Assembly (NCBI RefSeq): GCF_022603395.1
Contig: NZ_JAIBKA010000008.1
Coordinates: 62,001-126,000 of the forward strand
Source: Desulfoferrobacter suflitae
GTDB taxonomy: Bacteria > Desulfobacterota > Syntrophobacteria > Syntrophobacterales > Syntrophobacteraceae
DNA: 64,000 nt
Direction: 5' to 3'
This document shows positions 26,381-35,290 of the stretch, piece by piece. Position numbers and translations under genes: made by a program. Each line of letters starts with the position of its first letter. Within the stretch, counting starts at the first letter, position 1. The notes beneath the pieces are model-generated. The model ran no database searches. It was not told where the DNA came from and worked only from the letters and a program-made list of their open reading frames with translations.

Positions 26381-28051
26381 GTGTCAGCAAAACGAGTAAT
26401 CATATTTGGGGGCGATCCTGCGGGAGTGGCGGCGGCATTGGCCCAGGCCGAAGCCGGCATGCAAGTGACCCTGATAGAGCCCTCGCCCGGTTTGGGAGGT
26501 GAGCGGCTGTCGCAAACGCAGCTTGTGGTGGACGGTTCCGCCTTCGTCGACCCCAACCTGGAAGCAGTCAAGAAGCACCCCAACATACGCATCATCACCA
26601 ATGCACAGGTGGAACACGCTGCAGCAGAAAACGGCAGCTACCGCTTGCGTGTGCGCCGCAACACAGCGCGCGTCGATCTGGAAAAGTGCAACGATTGTCG
26701 TGCCTGCATGCGCGTTTGTCCGATCCACATGTACGACGATTTCAACGAGGGGCTGGGATTTCGCACGGCCATCGACTTTTTCAATCCGGAAACCGGAACG
26801 TACAACATTTTCAAAGAAGACATGCCCGTCTGCCAGGCCACCTGCCCCGCCAACCTGGACATCCGCTCCTATGTGGGGCTCATTGCCGACGGCAAGTACG
26901 AGGAGTCCCTCGCCAAGATCAGGGAGCGGCTGCCTTTTGCCTTGTCCATCGGCCGGGTTTGCCCGCACCCCTGCGAAACCGCATGCAACCGCGGCTATGT
27001 GGACGAGCCCATCTCCATCTGTACCCTCAAGCGGTTTGTGGCCGATTATGAAATGAACAATGAGATTCCGCCGCCGGTGGATGTGCCCGACGAATTCCAC
27101 AAGGAAAAGGTCGCGCTCATCGGCGCCGGTCCTGCCAGCCTGAGCTGCGGATATTTCCTGGCAAAAGCCGGATATCGATCAGTCTGTTTCGAGGCGCTGC
27201 CGGAGCCCGGCGGCATGTTCCGCTACGGAATCCCCGAATACCGGCTGTCCACCCCTACCCTCATGTATGAGATCAACTGGATTCTGTCGCACGGCATTGA
27301 ACTGCGTTGCAACACCAGGGTGGGTAAGGACATCTCCTTCGCCGACATCCAAAAGGAATACGACGCCATCTTCATCGGGGTCGGCGCCCATACCGGCATA
27401 AAGCTTCAAATCAAGGGAGAAGAGCTTGAAGGCGTAGTGGACGGTGTCGATTTTCTGCGCGATGTCAACATGGGTAAACCGGTTAACGCCAAGGGGAAGG
27501 TCATTGTGATCGGCGGCGGCAACGTTGCCATGGACGCGGCGCGAGTGAGCTGGCGCGAAGGATTTGACGAAGTTCACGTGTTGTATCGCCGGACCAAGAA
27601 AGAAATGCCTGCAAGCCCCTGGGAAATTGATGCGGCCGAGCACGAGGGCGTCAAGTTCCAGTATCTGGTGGCGCCCATCGAGGTGGTCGGCAAAAACGGC
27701 AAAATGACGGGTTTGAAATGTTTGCGCATGCAGCTGGGCGAACCCGATGCCAGCGGCAGACGCCGTCCGGTACCCATCGAAGGGTCCGAATTTGTCATCG
27801 AGGCTGAAACGCTCATCCCCGCCATCAGCCAACGCCCTGACCTCAGCTTTGTGCCCGAAGAGGGCGGGTTGAACATTACCCGCTGGAACACCTTCCATGT
27901 GGATCAACAGACTTTCATGACCAATGTGCCCGGCATTTTTTCCGCCGGGGATGTAGAAACCGGGCCGGATATCGCCATCCGAGCGTGTGCCAATGGCCGC
28001 AAAGCGGCGGACGGCATCATCCAATACCTGCAAGCCAAAGGCAGCAAGTAA
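26381..28051 (+). CDS. HdrA N-terminal/GltD-NfnB hybrid oxidoreductase
   Basis: GTG 26381 is preferred over ATG 26375 because GGAGG sits six bases before it; the product has 556 residues. Residues 1-120 match the HdrA N-terminus (FGGDPAGVAAALAQAEAG, LGG, VDLEKCNDCRACMRVCP) but the Cys/Sec motif is gone. From about 150 on it is GltD/NfnB-like: CQATCPANLDIRSYVG, VCPHPCETACNRG, ALIGAGPASLSCGY (FAD), VIVIGGGNVAMDAAR (NAD(P)H) and a C-terminal FSAGDVETGPD. It should bring NAD(P)H electrons into the HdrA system. It is followed 63 bp later by a gene that resembles the missing HdrA middle part. Confidence 0.85.
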   Translation: MSAKRVIIFGGDPAGVAAALAQAEAGMQVTLIEPSPGLGGERLSQTQLVVDGSAFVDPNLEAVKKHPNIRIITNAQVEHAAAENGSYRLRVRRNTARVDLEKCNDCRACMRVCPIHMYDDFNEGLGFRTAIDFFNPETGTYNIFKEDMPVCQATCPANLDIRSYVGLIADGKYEESLAKIRERLPFALSIGRVCPHPCETACNRGYVDEPISICTLKRFVADYEMNNEIPPPVDVPDEFHKEKVALIGAGPASLSCGYFLAKAGYRSVCFEALPEPGGMFRYGIPEYRLSTPTLMYEINWILSHGIELRCNTRVGKDISFADIQKEYDAIFIGVGAHTGIKLQIKGEELEGVVDGVDFLRDVNMGKPVNAKGKVIVIGGGNVAMDAARVSWREGFDEVHVLYRRTKKEMPASPWEIDAAEHEGVKFQYLVAPIEVVGKNGKMTGLKCLRMQLGEPDASGRRRPVPIEGSEFVIEAETLIPAISQRPDLSFVPEEGGLNITRWNTFHVDQQTFMTNVPGIFSAGDVETGPDIAIRACANGRKAADGIIQYLQAKGSK

Positions 28052-28114
28052 GGCAAGAGCGGCAACCGACAGGACAGCAAATCAGGGCTTTGGCACCAAC
28101 TATAGAGGTCTAAG

Positions 28115-28972
28115 ATGTACGAAAAAAAAGGACGTTTCATCGTTGAATTTCAGGACATTCCCAAGGCGCGTCAACACCAGATCGAAATCGATGTGGAGGA
28201 GCGGCGGGGCAATTACAACGAAGTGGAACTGGGCTTCGATGAACAGAGGGCTCTACAGGAAGCTAAACGCTGCTTGAGTTGCCGGCGCTGCCTGGGGTGT
28301 GCGCTATGCTGGGCCGAGTGCAAACCGGAAGCCATCATATTTGAGATGGAAGACGAGATCCTCGATCTCGAAGCGGACAGCGTCATCATCGCACCCGGCG
28401 TCGAGCGGCCACTGGGCAGGTTGGACAAGCGGTTAGGGTTCGGTGCCCACCTCAACGTCATCACCGACACGCAGCTCGAGCGGATGCTTAGCAGGACCGG
28501 GCCGAGTGCCGGCTTGGTCATCCGCCCATACGACGGCGAAGTCCCCGCCAGCATCGCGTTCGTCCAAAGCTATGCCGCGGCTTCTCCGGAAATGCACCAG
28601 GCGGCCTTGTGTTTTGGCATCAACGGCGCCATTCAAGTACGCAGCAAACTGCCTCAGGCAGACATTAACGTGTTTGCCGCCAATCTCGAGGACTTCAAGG
28701 AGGCTCACCAAGAGAGTCTGGCAAGACTGGATCGGATCGAAATCACAGAAGCAAGCGTCAGCCAGGTCGATGCACTGGAAGACCAGAGTCTGGAACTGTC
28801 CATCGAAGTCAACGGGTCCGTGCAAAAGAGCGAGTTTGATCTGGTGGTGCTCATAACCGAACCTCACATCTCACAGGAGATCAAGTCCCTCAGCAAAAGC
28901 CTCGGGCTTGGCATCGAGTATGCCAATTTCCTCATGGGGGGAGGCCAGGGGTTGATCAGCGCCGACAAGTAG
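28115..28972 (+). CDS. Fe-S protein resembling a split HdrA middle/C-terminal region
   Basis: The 285-residue protein starts with a GltD-like lead (GFDEQRALQEAKRC) and a cysteine cluster (CLSCRRCLGCALCWAEC, residues 53-69). It then has a region that follows HdrA: LDLEADSVIIAPGVE, LNVITDTQLERMLSRTGPSAG, IAFVQSYAAAS and INVFAANLEDFKEAHQE. In HdrA the corresponding IQCVGSR segment has Cys, lost here. Together with the preceding gene it looks like an HdrA split in two with an NfnB-like module attached. The last gene before a strong terminator. Its exact role is unknown. Confidence 0.7.
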   Translation: MYEKKGRFIVEFQDIPKARQHQIEIDVEERRGNYNEVELGFDEQRALQEAKRCLSCRRCLGCALCWAECKPEAIIFEMEDEILDLEADSVIIAPGVERPLGRLDKRLGFGAHLNVITDTQLERMLSRTGPSAGLVIRPYDGEVPASIAFVQSYAAASPEMHQAALCFGINGAIQVRSKLPQADINVFAANLEDFKEAHQESLARLDRIEITEASVSQVDALEDQSLELSIEVNGSVQKSEFDLVVLITEPHISQEIKSLSKSLGLGIEYANFLMGGGQGLISADK

Positions 28973-29054
28973 GCAACCCCTCTGACCTGCCCGGCAGAAT
29001 TGTCAGAAGCCACGGCCGAGCATGACCTCGATTCTAACAAGCACGCCAACGAAA

Positions 29055-29093
29055 GCTTCCAGGAACGACAGAAAATCCTGGAAGCTTTTTTTT
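29055..29093 (+). terminator. Strong rho-independent terminator of the hdr/mvh cluster
   Basis: GCTTCCAGGA (29055-29064) pairs perfectly with TCCTGGAAGC (29076-29085), with an 11-base loop and eight T residues right after the stem. It lies 83 bp after the last hdr cluster gene and before glgP, marking the 3' end of the operon. Confidence 0.92.
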
Positions 29094-29228
29094 GTCCGGC
29101 AGGGGGATGGAGTACTTCCAGCGGTGGCAATGGACAAACAATTCGATTCCCGCACCATGGAACATCGTGGTATAGAGAGAGGTTGGCTGTTGCGGGCTTC
29201 GACAATACGATAAAGAAAAGGGTACACG

Positions 29229-30845
29229 ATGAAAGTTGCGTATTTCAGCATGGAGATAGGCCTCAACGAAAACATTCCCACCTACAGCGGAGGGCTTGGC
29301 ATTCTGGCAGGCGATCACATCAAGTCTGCCGCCGACCTGAATATTCCCATCGTGGGCATAACGCTCCTGTATAAAAGGGGTTATTTCATCCAAACCATCA
29401 ATCCCATGGGACACCAGGAGGAGATTTATCCCTATTTCGATCCTCGGGCCTTCATGGAGCCCCTGCCCTTCAAGGTCACCATCAAACTGGAAGGCCGCGA
29501 TGTCCATATCGGAGTCTGGAAGCACAATCAGGCGGGCATCAAAGGGCGGGTGCCGGTCTATTTTCTCGACACCGACCTGCCCTTCAATGCTCCCGAGGAC
29601 CGCCTCATCACCCAGTATCTGTATGGAGGAGACCGGCATACGCGCATCTGCCAGGAAATGGTCCTGGGAATAGGCGGGTACCTTGCCATGAAGCGCCTGG
29701 AACGAGACATCACCACCTACCACCTGAATGAGGGGCATGCTGTATTTCTTACCCTGGCGCTGCTGAAAGATCTCGATGGGAGCGAGGAAAAGGTTCGGGA
29801 AAAATGTGTCTTCACCACCCACACTCCGGTTCCGGCCGGCCACGACAAGTTCAGCTATCAATTGGCTGAATCGATCCTGGGGGATTATCTCCCCAGGAAC
29901 ATACGGCAACTGGCTGGAGCAGACCAATTGAACACCACCGTGCTGGCCCTCAATTTATCCCGCGCCAGCAACGGCGTCAGCCAACTGCATGGAGAAATTT
30001 CCCGGCAGATGTTCCCCGGCTTCAACATCGGGCACATCACCAATGGAGTGCATCACCTGAGCTGGACCGGCCCCGAGTTCATGGGACTGTTCGACAACCA
30101 TCTGCCAGGTTGGCGGGAAAACCCTCAGCTACTTGCGGAAGCCCGTAAAATTCCCGATGACGAAATTCGCAGGACCAAGCTCAACGCCAAAAAACGCCTC
30201 ATCAGCTATGTCAATGGCATTTGTGCCGCGGGCTTTACCGAGGAATTCCTGACCATTTGTTTCGCCCGCCGTGCCACTGCCTACAAGCGAGCCACCCTCA
30301 TCTTCTCCGATATCGAATACCTGTCCAACCTGGCCCTCGATCGCGTCCAGTTCATCTTCGCCGGTAAAGCGCATCCGCAGGATGAAGCGGGAAAGCTGTT
30401 GATCGAGGAGATCACGCACATCGCCAAGCAGCATGAACAAAAGCTGCGCCTGGTTTTCCTCCCGAACTATAATATTTGGCTGGCATCGCTCATGACGCAG
30501 GGCACCGATGTATGGCTGAACACCCCGCGAAGACCCCGCGAGGCCAGCGGCACCAGTGGAATGAAAGTCTGTTTTAACGGCGGGATCAATATGAGTGTTC
30601 TCGACGGTTGGTGGCGGGAAGCATGCAACAACCGCGTCAATGGCTGGGCCATCGGCGACGATGAAGACCAGAGCGATGACGAGGCCGTAGCGGACCTCTA
30701 TAAAGATCTCGAAGACATGGTCTCTACCTACTACGCCAGTCCCAAACAGTGGGTATCCATCATGAAAAACTCCATCGCCGATCTCACTCCGGTATTCAAC
30801 ACCCATCGCATGGTAATGGAATACATGCATAAATACTACATCTGA
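29229..30845 (+). CDS. glgP: Alpha-glucan (glycogen/starch) phosphorylase, short form
   Basis: The 538-residue protein belongs to glycosyltransferase family 35. It releases glucose-1-phosphate from alpha-1,4-glucans using pyridoxal phosphate. Visible motifs are FSMEIGLNENIPTYSGGLG at the N-terminus, HLNEGHAVF, NGVHHLSWTGPEF, and the PLP-binding EASGTSGMK with Lys446. It is shorter than animal or E. coli enzymes (about 800-840) because it lacks the N-terminal extension, as in the short bacterial and archaeal type. No glycogen synthesis genes are adjacent, so it seems to be a stand-alone glycogen-mobilising gene. Confidence 0.93.
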   Translation: MKVAYFSMEIGLNENIPTYSGGLGILAGDHIKSAADLNIPIVGITLLYKRGYFIQTINPMGHQEEIYPYFDPRAFMEPLPFKVTIKLEGRDVHIGVWKHNQAGIKGRVPVYFLDTDLPFNAPEDRLITQYLYGGDRHTRICQEMVLGIGGYLAMKRLERDITTYHLNEGHAVFLTLALLKDLDGSEEKVREKCVFTTHTPVPAGHDKFSYQLAESILGDYLPRNIRQLAGADQLNTTVLALNLSRASNGVSQLHGEISRQMFPGFNIGHITNGVHHLSWTGPEFMGLFDNHLPGWRENPQLLAEARKIPDDEIRRTKLNAKKRLISYVNGICAAGFTEEFLTICFARRATAYKRATLIFSDIEYLSNLALDRVQFIFAGKAHPQDEAGKLLIEEITHIAKQHEQKLRLVFLPNYNIWLASLMTQGTDVWLNTPRRPREASGTSGMKVCFNGGINMSVLDGWWREACNNRVNGWAIGDDEDQSDDEAVADLYKDLEDMVSTYYASPKQWVSIMKNSIADLTPVFNTHRMVMEYMHKYYI

Positions 30846-30856
30846 CAGAAAAGGCA

Positions 30857-30897
30857 CCCCCCCTGAATGGGACGAGTCTCAGCGGTTGCAGGGGGGG
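30857..30897. terminator. GC-rich hairpin between convergent genes
   Basis: CCCCCCCTG (30857-30865) and CAGGGGGGG (30889-30897) form a perfect 9-bp stem with a 23-nt loop, directly between the convergent glgP and the membrane sensor gene. No T-run follows, so it may be a bidirectional barrier rather than a classical terminator. Confidence 0.45.
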
Positions 30898-30965
30898 CAG
30901 GTTGAGTGGGGGGCGATGTACCCAGCCAAGGTTTGGCACCTGGATGGCAGGTGGAGCTTCACAGC

Positions 30966-31988
30966 TCATTTTTTCGCTTTGTGGTGAAATTCCGGATAGA
31001 GCAGTTTCGCGCATTCCGGACAAATGCCATGGCTGAACTTGGCTTCGGACCGTTGTTCGATGTATTGCTCAATTTTCTGCCAGAATCCCTCGTCATCGCG
31101 AATCTTCTTGCAGTTGGCGCAGATAGGAATAAATCCCTGCAAGGTCTTGACCTGCGACAGCGCGAACTGCAGTTGCTGGATGAGCTCTTCTTTCTCTTTT
31201 TCCACCTGCTTGCGGCGCTGGATTTCCTGTTGCGCCAGGGTCAGCTCGATGCGTATTTCCGCCACTTCCTTGAGTATGGCGAGCACCGGCCGGTGTTCGA
31301 TCATCATGCCGGTGCGCTTATTCTGCCATGCTAAATAGAGATAAAGGAAAGGGCAGGCAAACACTGAGATGATAAATCGGCTCAGCAACGTGCCCCGCAT
31401 AATGTTCAAGTAGTCCGGCGTTCCAACAAAGGCACCGGTGGCAAATAGCAAGACATCCAGCCACATCACTCCCAACAGCGTGAGAAAGGCTCTAAGCCAG
31501 AGCTGCATGCGCAATTTCGGCTCACCCAGATACTCCCAGGCTATGGCCAGAAAAACCAGATCAGCAATGGTGGTCAAAACCGATGCGGTATTGATGCGCA
31601 GACTCGGAGTAGGCACATAACTGAGCGGTTCGAGGTCGGAGATCCTCATCTGCAGATGCAGGATCAGCGCGATCAGCGGCACCATGATGGATACCCCCGC
31701 CACCGTGGAAATAGCGATGCGCGTGGCCCGCGGGCCATCGAACACATACACCACGAATACTCCCAGCAGCAGCGACGTATAAAAAACGGCGGAACCCACC
31801 ATGAAGGTGATCCCGGCAACCTCCACTCTGACCCCCGCATCCGTCACCCACGACATGACAGCGGTAATGCCGCCTATCAGGGCGTAGAAGGGAGCCAGCC
31901 CAATGCGGTCGCGCAGCGAATGGGTCCACAGCACCAGAAAATAGACGGTCATTGCCTCCACGATGAGTATCAGCAGTTCATTATTCAT
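30966..31988 (-). CDS. Multi-spanning membrane sensor-like protein with C-terminal Cys motif domain
   Basis: ATG 31988 (GAGGACC upstream) gives 340 residues. About seven hydrophobic segments fill residues 1-240, followed by a coiled coil (LAQQEIQRRKQVEKEKEELIQ) and a C-terminal module with GFIPICANCKKIRDDEGFW and SHGICPECAKLLYP. That module is common at the end of PAS and response-regulator signalling proteins in deltaproteobacteria and has two Cys pairs that could bind metal. The membrane part looks like a sensory module or a VUT-type transporter fold. No kinase or cyclase domain is attached, so the output is not known. It is transcribed away from hutU. Confidence 0.7.
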   Translation of the reverse strand: MNNELLILIVEAMTVYFLVLWTHSLRDRIGLAPFYALIGGITAVMSWVTDAGVRVEVAGITFMVGSAVFYTSLLLGVFVVYVFDGPRATRIAISTVAGVSIMVPLIALILHLQMRISDLEPLSYVPTPSLRINTASVLTTIADLVFLAIAWEYLGEPKLRMQLWLRAFLTLLGVMWLDVLLFATGAFVGTPDYLNIMRGTLLSRFIISVFACPFLYLYLAWQNKRTGMMIEHRPVLAILKEVAEIRIELTLAQQEIQRRKQVEKEKEELIQQLQFALSQVKTLQGFIPICANCKKIRDDEGFWQKIEQYIEQRSEAKFSHGICPECAKLLYPEFHHKAKK

Positions 31989-32283
31989 CCAATGCGGTCC
32001 TCGAAATCCACCTTTAACAGGTGAGCAATGCAACACATGACTCTCGACTAAGCCATCGGAACATTTCATACCATGAACAAGGCAGGCGACACCAGAATGT
32101 AAACATGACAACTACTTAATAAATCCAATGGGGAAATCGATGGAGTAAATGTGGATTGACATCGTCCGACTGTTGTATACTCACGGCATAAATGAGGATC
32201 AACGGCCTTTAGGGTGGACCAGACGTCCCTTTGCCCATGTCCGGCCGTAGCCAAACCCATGGTAAAGCGGGGAGGTGGTTAAC

Positions 32284-34329
32284 ATGATCACAAACGTTTA
32301 CTTATCACAACACATGACGGTCAAACTGGAAGAACTTTTCACTGATCTGCCGGACAAGCCGGCCTTCGTCGAGGGCATTCGTAGAGCCCCCAAACGCAAA
32401 CTCACCCTGAGTCAGAGTGAAATGGAGCTGGCGCTGAAAAACGCTCTGCGGTATATCCCGGAAAAGTGGCACGCGGCCCTGGCTCCCGAATTCCTGGAAG
32501 AATTGCTGCAAACCGGCCGCATCTACGGGTACCGATTCCGTCCCGCCGGAGACATCCACGGCAAACCCATCGGTGAATATTGCGGAAGATGCCTGGAAGG
32601 CAAAGCCTTCCAAGTCATGATAGACAATAACCTCGCTTTCGATGTGGCCCTCTACCCCTATGAATTGGTCACTTACGGGGAAACGGGCCAAGTCTGTCAG
32701 AACTGGATGCAGTATCGCCTGATCAAACTCTACCTGGAACAAGTCACCCGCAAGCAAACCCTGGCGGTAGCTTCGGGGCATCCATTGGGGTTATTTGCGT
32801 CGTCACCGGACGCACCTCGAGTGGTCATCACCAACGCCCTGATGGTGGGTGCGTTTGACGATCAGGACAACTGGGTGCGGGCCACAGCGCTCGGAGTCGC
32901 CAATTACGGCCAGATGACGGCGGGCGGATGGATGTACATCGGGCCCCAGGGAATTGTCCACGGCACCTACAACACCCTTTTGAATGCCGGTCGCCACAAG
33001 AAGCGCAACATGTCGCCCGCAGACGATCTCCGCGGCGTGCTGTTTGTGTCATCCGGACTGGGCGGCATGAGTGGTGCCCAGGGCAAAGCCGTCGAAATCG
33101 CCAACGGAATCGGGATCATCGCAGAAGTCGATATCTCGCGCATAAGAACCCGCCATGAACAGGGGTGGATCAGTGCCATCGCCACCAGTCCGAGCGAAGC
33201 CTTTGACCTGGCCAGGGTCCATCAGAAGGAGCGGCAGGCCATTGCAATCGCCTTTTATGGAAATGTGGTCGACTTGCTGGAATTCGCTGTAGAGCACGAT
33301 ATGCCAATCGATCTGTTGTCCGATCAAACCTCCTGCCATGTGGTCTATGAAGGCGGCTATTGTCCCCAGGGACTCACTTTCGAGGAGCGGACCGCCCTGC
33401 TCAAAAATGACCCGGGAACCTTTCGGCGCCATGTTGATCGCTCGTTGCGGCGCCACTACCAACTGATCAAAATCCTGGCAGAGCGCGGCGCTTACTTCTT
33501 CGACTACGGCAACAGTTTCCTCAAAGCGGTCTACGATGCAGGCATTCAGGAAATCTGCAGGAACGGGCAGGATCCTCGCGACGGATTCGTCTTCCCCTCT
33601 TACGTCGAGGACATCATGGGACCTCTGATGTTCGACTACGGCTACGGCCCTTTTCGCTGGGTGTGTTTGAGCGGAAGAGAGGAGGATCTGGTGAAAACTG
33701 ATCGGGCGGCCATGGAGTGTATCGATCCAACCCGCCGTTTTCAGGACCGCGACAATCATGCCTGGATTCGCGATGCCGGAAAGCACCGGCTGGTGGTTGG
33801 AACTCAGGCCCGCATCCTTTATCAGGACGCCACGGGGCGCATGCAGATTGCCCTGAAATTCAATGAAATGGTGAGAGACGGTGCGGTCGGCCCGATTATG
33901 CTCGGCAGAGACCACCACGACACCGGAGGAACCGACTCCCCTTTCAGGGAAACAGCCAACATCCGCGACGGCAGCAACATCATGGCCGACATGGCAACCC
34001 ATTGCTTTGCGGGGAATGCCGCGCGCGGCATGAGCATGGTGGCTCTGCACAACGGAGGCGGGGTGGGAATCGGCAACGCCATCAACGGAGGATTCGGACT
34101 GGTGCTGGACGGCAGCGCACGGGTCGATCGCATCATTCGCACCGCTATCCCCTGGGATGTCATGGGAGGCGTCGCGCGCCGTGCCTGGGCGCGCAATCCC
34201 AATGCCATGGCGACCGCCATGGACTACAATGCGTCTCACAGGGGGACGGACCACATCACTCTGCCCTTCATCCCGGATGAGGCGCTCGTGCACGCGGCAG
34301 TGCAAACGGCCCTGGCCAGAATGCGCTGA
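32284..34329 (+). CDS. hutU: Urocanate hydratase
   Basis: The 681-residue protein carries NAD-binding and active-site features of urocanase: TAGGWMYIGPQGIVHGT, SGLGGMSGAQGKA, DQTSCH, and near the end GRDHHDTGGTDSPFRET and HNGGGVGIGNAINGGFG. It converts urocanate to imidazolonepropionate in histidine breakdown. It is longer than the classical enzyme (about 560) and matches the long form seen in other anaerobes. GGGGAGG eight bases before ATG 32284 fixes the start. The next two genes carry formimino-glutamate metabolism, but hutH and hutI are not in the window. Confidence 0.95.
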   Translation: MITNVYLSQHMTVKLEELFTDLPDKPAFVEGIRRAPKRKLTLSQSEMELALKNALRYIPEKWHAALAPEFLEELLQTGRIYGYRFRPAGDIHGKPIGEYCGRCLEGKAFQVMIDNNLAFDVALYPYELVTYGETGQVCQNWMQYRLIKLYLEQVTRKQTLAVASGHPLGLFASSPDAPRVVITNALMVGAFDDQDNWVRATALGVANYGQMTAGGWMYIGPQGIVHGTYNTLLNAGRHKKRNMSPADDLRGVLFVSSGLGGMSGAQGKAVEIANGIGIIAEVDISRIRTRHEQGWISAIATSPSEAFDLARVHQKERQAIAIAFYGNVVDLLEFAVEHDMPIDLLSDQTSCHVVYEGGYCPQGLTFEERTALLKNDPGTFRRHVDRSLRRHYQLIKILAERGAYFFDYGNSFLKAVYDAGIQEICRNGQDPRDGFVFPSYVEDIMGPLMFDYGYGPFRWVCLSGREEDLVKTDRAAMECIDPTRRFQDRDNHAWIRDAGKHRLVVGTQARILYQDATGRMQIALKFNEMVRDGAVGPIMLGRDHHDTGGTDSPFRETANIRDGSNIMADMATHCFAGNAARGMSMVALHNGGGVGIGNAINGGFGLVLDGSARVDRIIRTAIPWDVMGGVARRAWARNPNAMATAMDYNASHRGTDHITLPFIPDEALVHAAVQTALARMR

Positions 34330-34360
34330 CTTGCGGCGCCGACCCTGAAAGGTAATGACA

Positions 34361-35266
34361 ATGACTGTTACCAAGAAACTTATCGAGTGTGTGCCCAATT
34401 TCAGCGAGGGGCGCGACCCTGACAAAATTGAACCAATTGTCGAGCCGTTTCGCGGCAAACAAGGCGTGAAGCTGCTCGATTATCAATGCGATCAGGACCA
34501 CAACCGCATGGTAGTGACCGTGGCGGGCGAACCCGAGGCGTTGCGGCAAGCGGTAGTCGCCGCCGTCGGCGCAGCCGTCGAGCAAATCGATATGACTGGG
34601 CACGAGGGGCAGCATCCAAGGATGGGCGCAGTGGACGTTGTCCCCTTCATTCCCATCCGAAATGTGACCATGGCCGAGACGGTGGAGTTTTCCCGCGAGG
34701 TTGCCAGAGAAATGGCCGAACGTTTCAGCCTGCCCATCTTCCTGTACGAAGCGTCCGCATTCATTCCCGCTCGCCGGAACCTGGCGGCCATTCGCAAGGG
34801 CCAGTTTGAGGGCATGCCGGAAAAATTGCAACAACCCCAATGGAAGCCCGACTACGGTCCCGACCGCATCCATCCAACCGCCGGGGTGACCGCCGTCGGC
34901 GCACGTATGCCGCTGGTTGCTTTCAACGTCAATCTCGCAACCAGCAACCTCGAAATTGCCAGGCAGATTGCCCTCAAAGTCCGGCACATCAGCGGCGGGC
35001 TGCGCTTCTGCAAGGCAATCGGCGTAGAGCTCAAGGACCGAGGCATGGTCCAGGTATCCATGAACATGACCGACTACACCAAAACTGCTCTGTACCGCGC
35101 CCTGGAGCTGGTCCGCATCGAAGCCAGGCGCTACGGAGTCAGCGTGGCGGGCAGCGAAATCATTGGCCTGATTCCTGTGGAAGCCCTCATCGATTGTGCA
35201 GTCTATTACCTGGGCATCGAGAATTTTTCCGTGAACCAGGTGCTGGAAATGAGGCTCATGGAATGA
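34361..35266 (+). CDS. ftcD: Glutamate formimidoyltransferase (FtcD N-terminal type)
   Basis: The 301-residue enzyme transfers the formimino group from formiminoglutamate to tetrahydrofolate. It has the family start LIECVPNFSEGRDP, DHNRMVVTVAG, GAVDVVPFIPI and the ending with GLIPVEALIDCAVYYL. ATG 34361 is preferred to the in-frame ATG 34355 because of spacing to AAAGG. It follows hutU by 31 bp and is followed 24 bp later by the cyclodeaminase; in animals these two activities are one bifunctional FTCD protein. Confidence 0.93.
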   Translation: MTVTKKLIECVPNFSEGRDPDKIEPIVEPFRGKQGVKLLDYQCDQDHNRMVVTVAGEPEALRQAVVAAVGAAVEQIDMTGHEGQHPRMGAVDVVPFIPIRNVTMAETVEFSREVAREMAERFSLPIFLYEASAFIPARRNLAAIRKGQFEGMPEKLQQPQWKPDYGPDRIHPTAGVTAVGARMPLVAFNVNLATSNLEIARQIALKVRHISGGLRFCKAIGVELKDRGMVQVSMNMTDYTKTALYRALELVRIEARRYGVSVAGSEIIGLIPVEALIDCAVYYLGIENFSVNQVLEMRLME

Positions 35267-35290
35267 CCACGACGACAACGGAGGCATCCT

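Noticed and set aside
17250-28972. Qmo complex (QmoABC)
   Set aside because: Some modules resemble QmoA and QmoB, but there is no membrane QmoC, and HdrD, MvhD and the NfnB-like hybrid are not part of Qmo.
32156-32181. TTGACA and TATACT before hutU as a sigma-70 promoter
   Set aside because: Both boxes are good, but the spacing is only 14 bp, too short for normal sigma-70 use. It remains a weak possibility.
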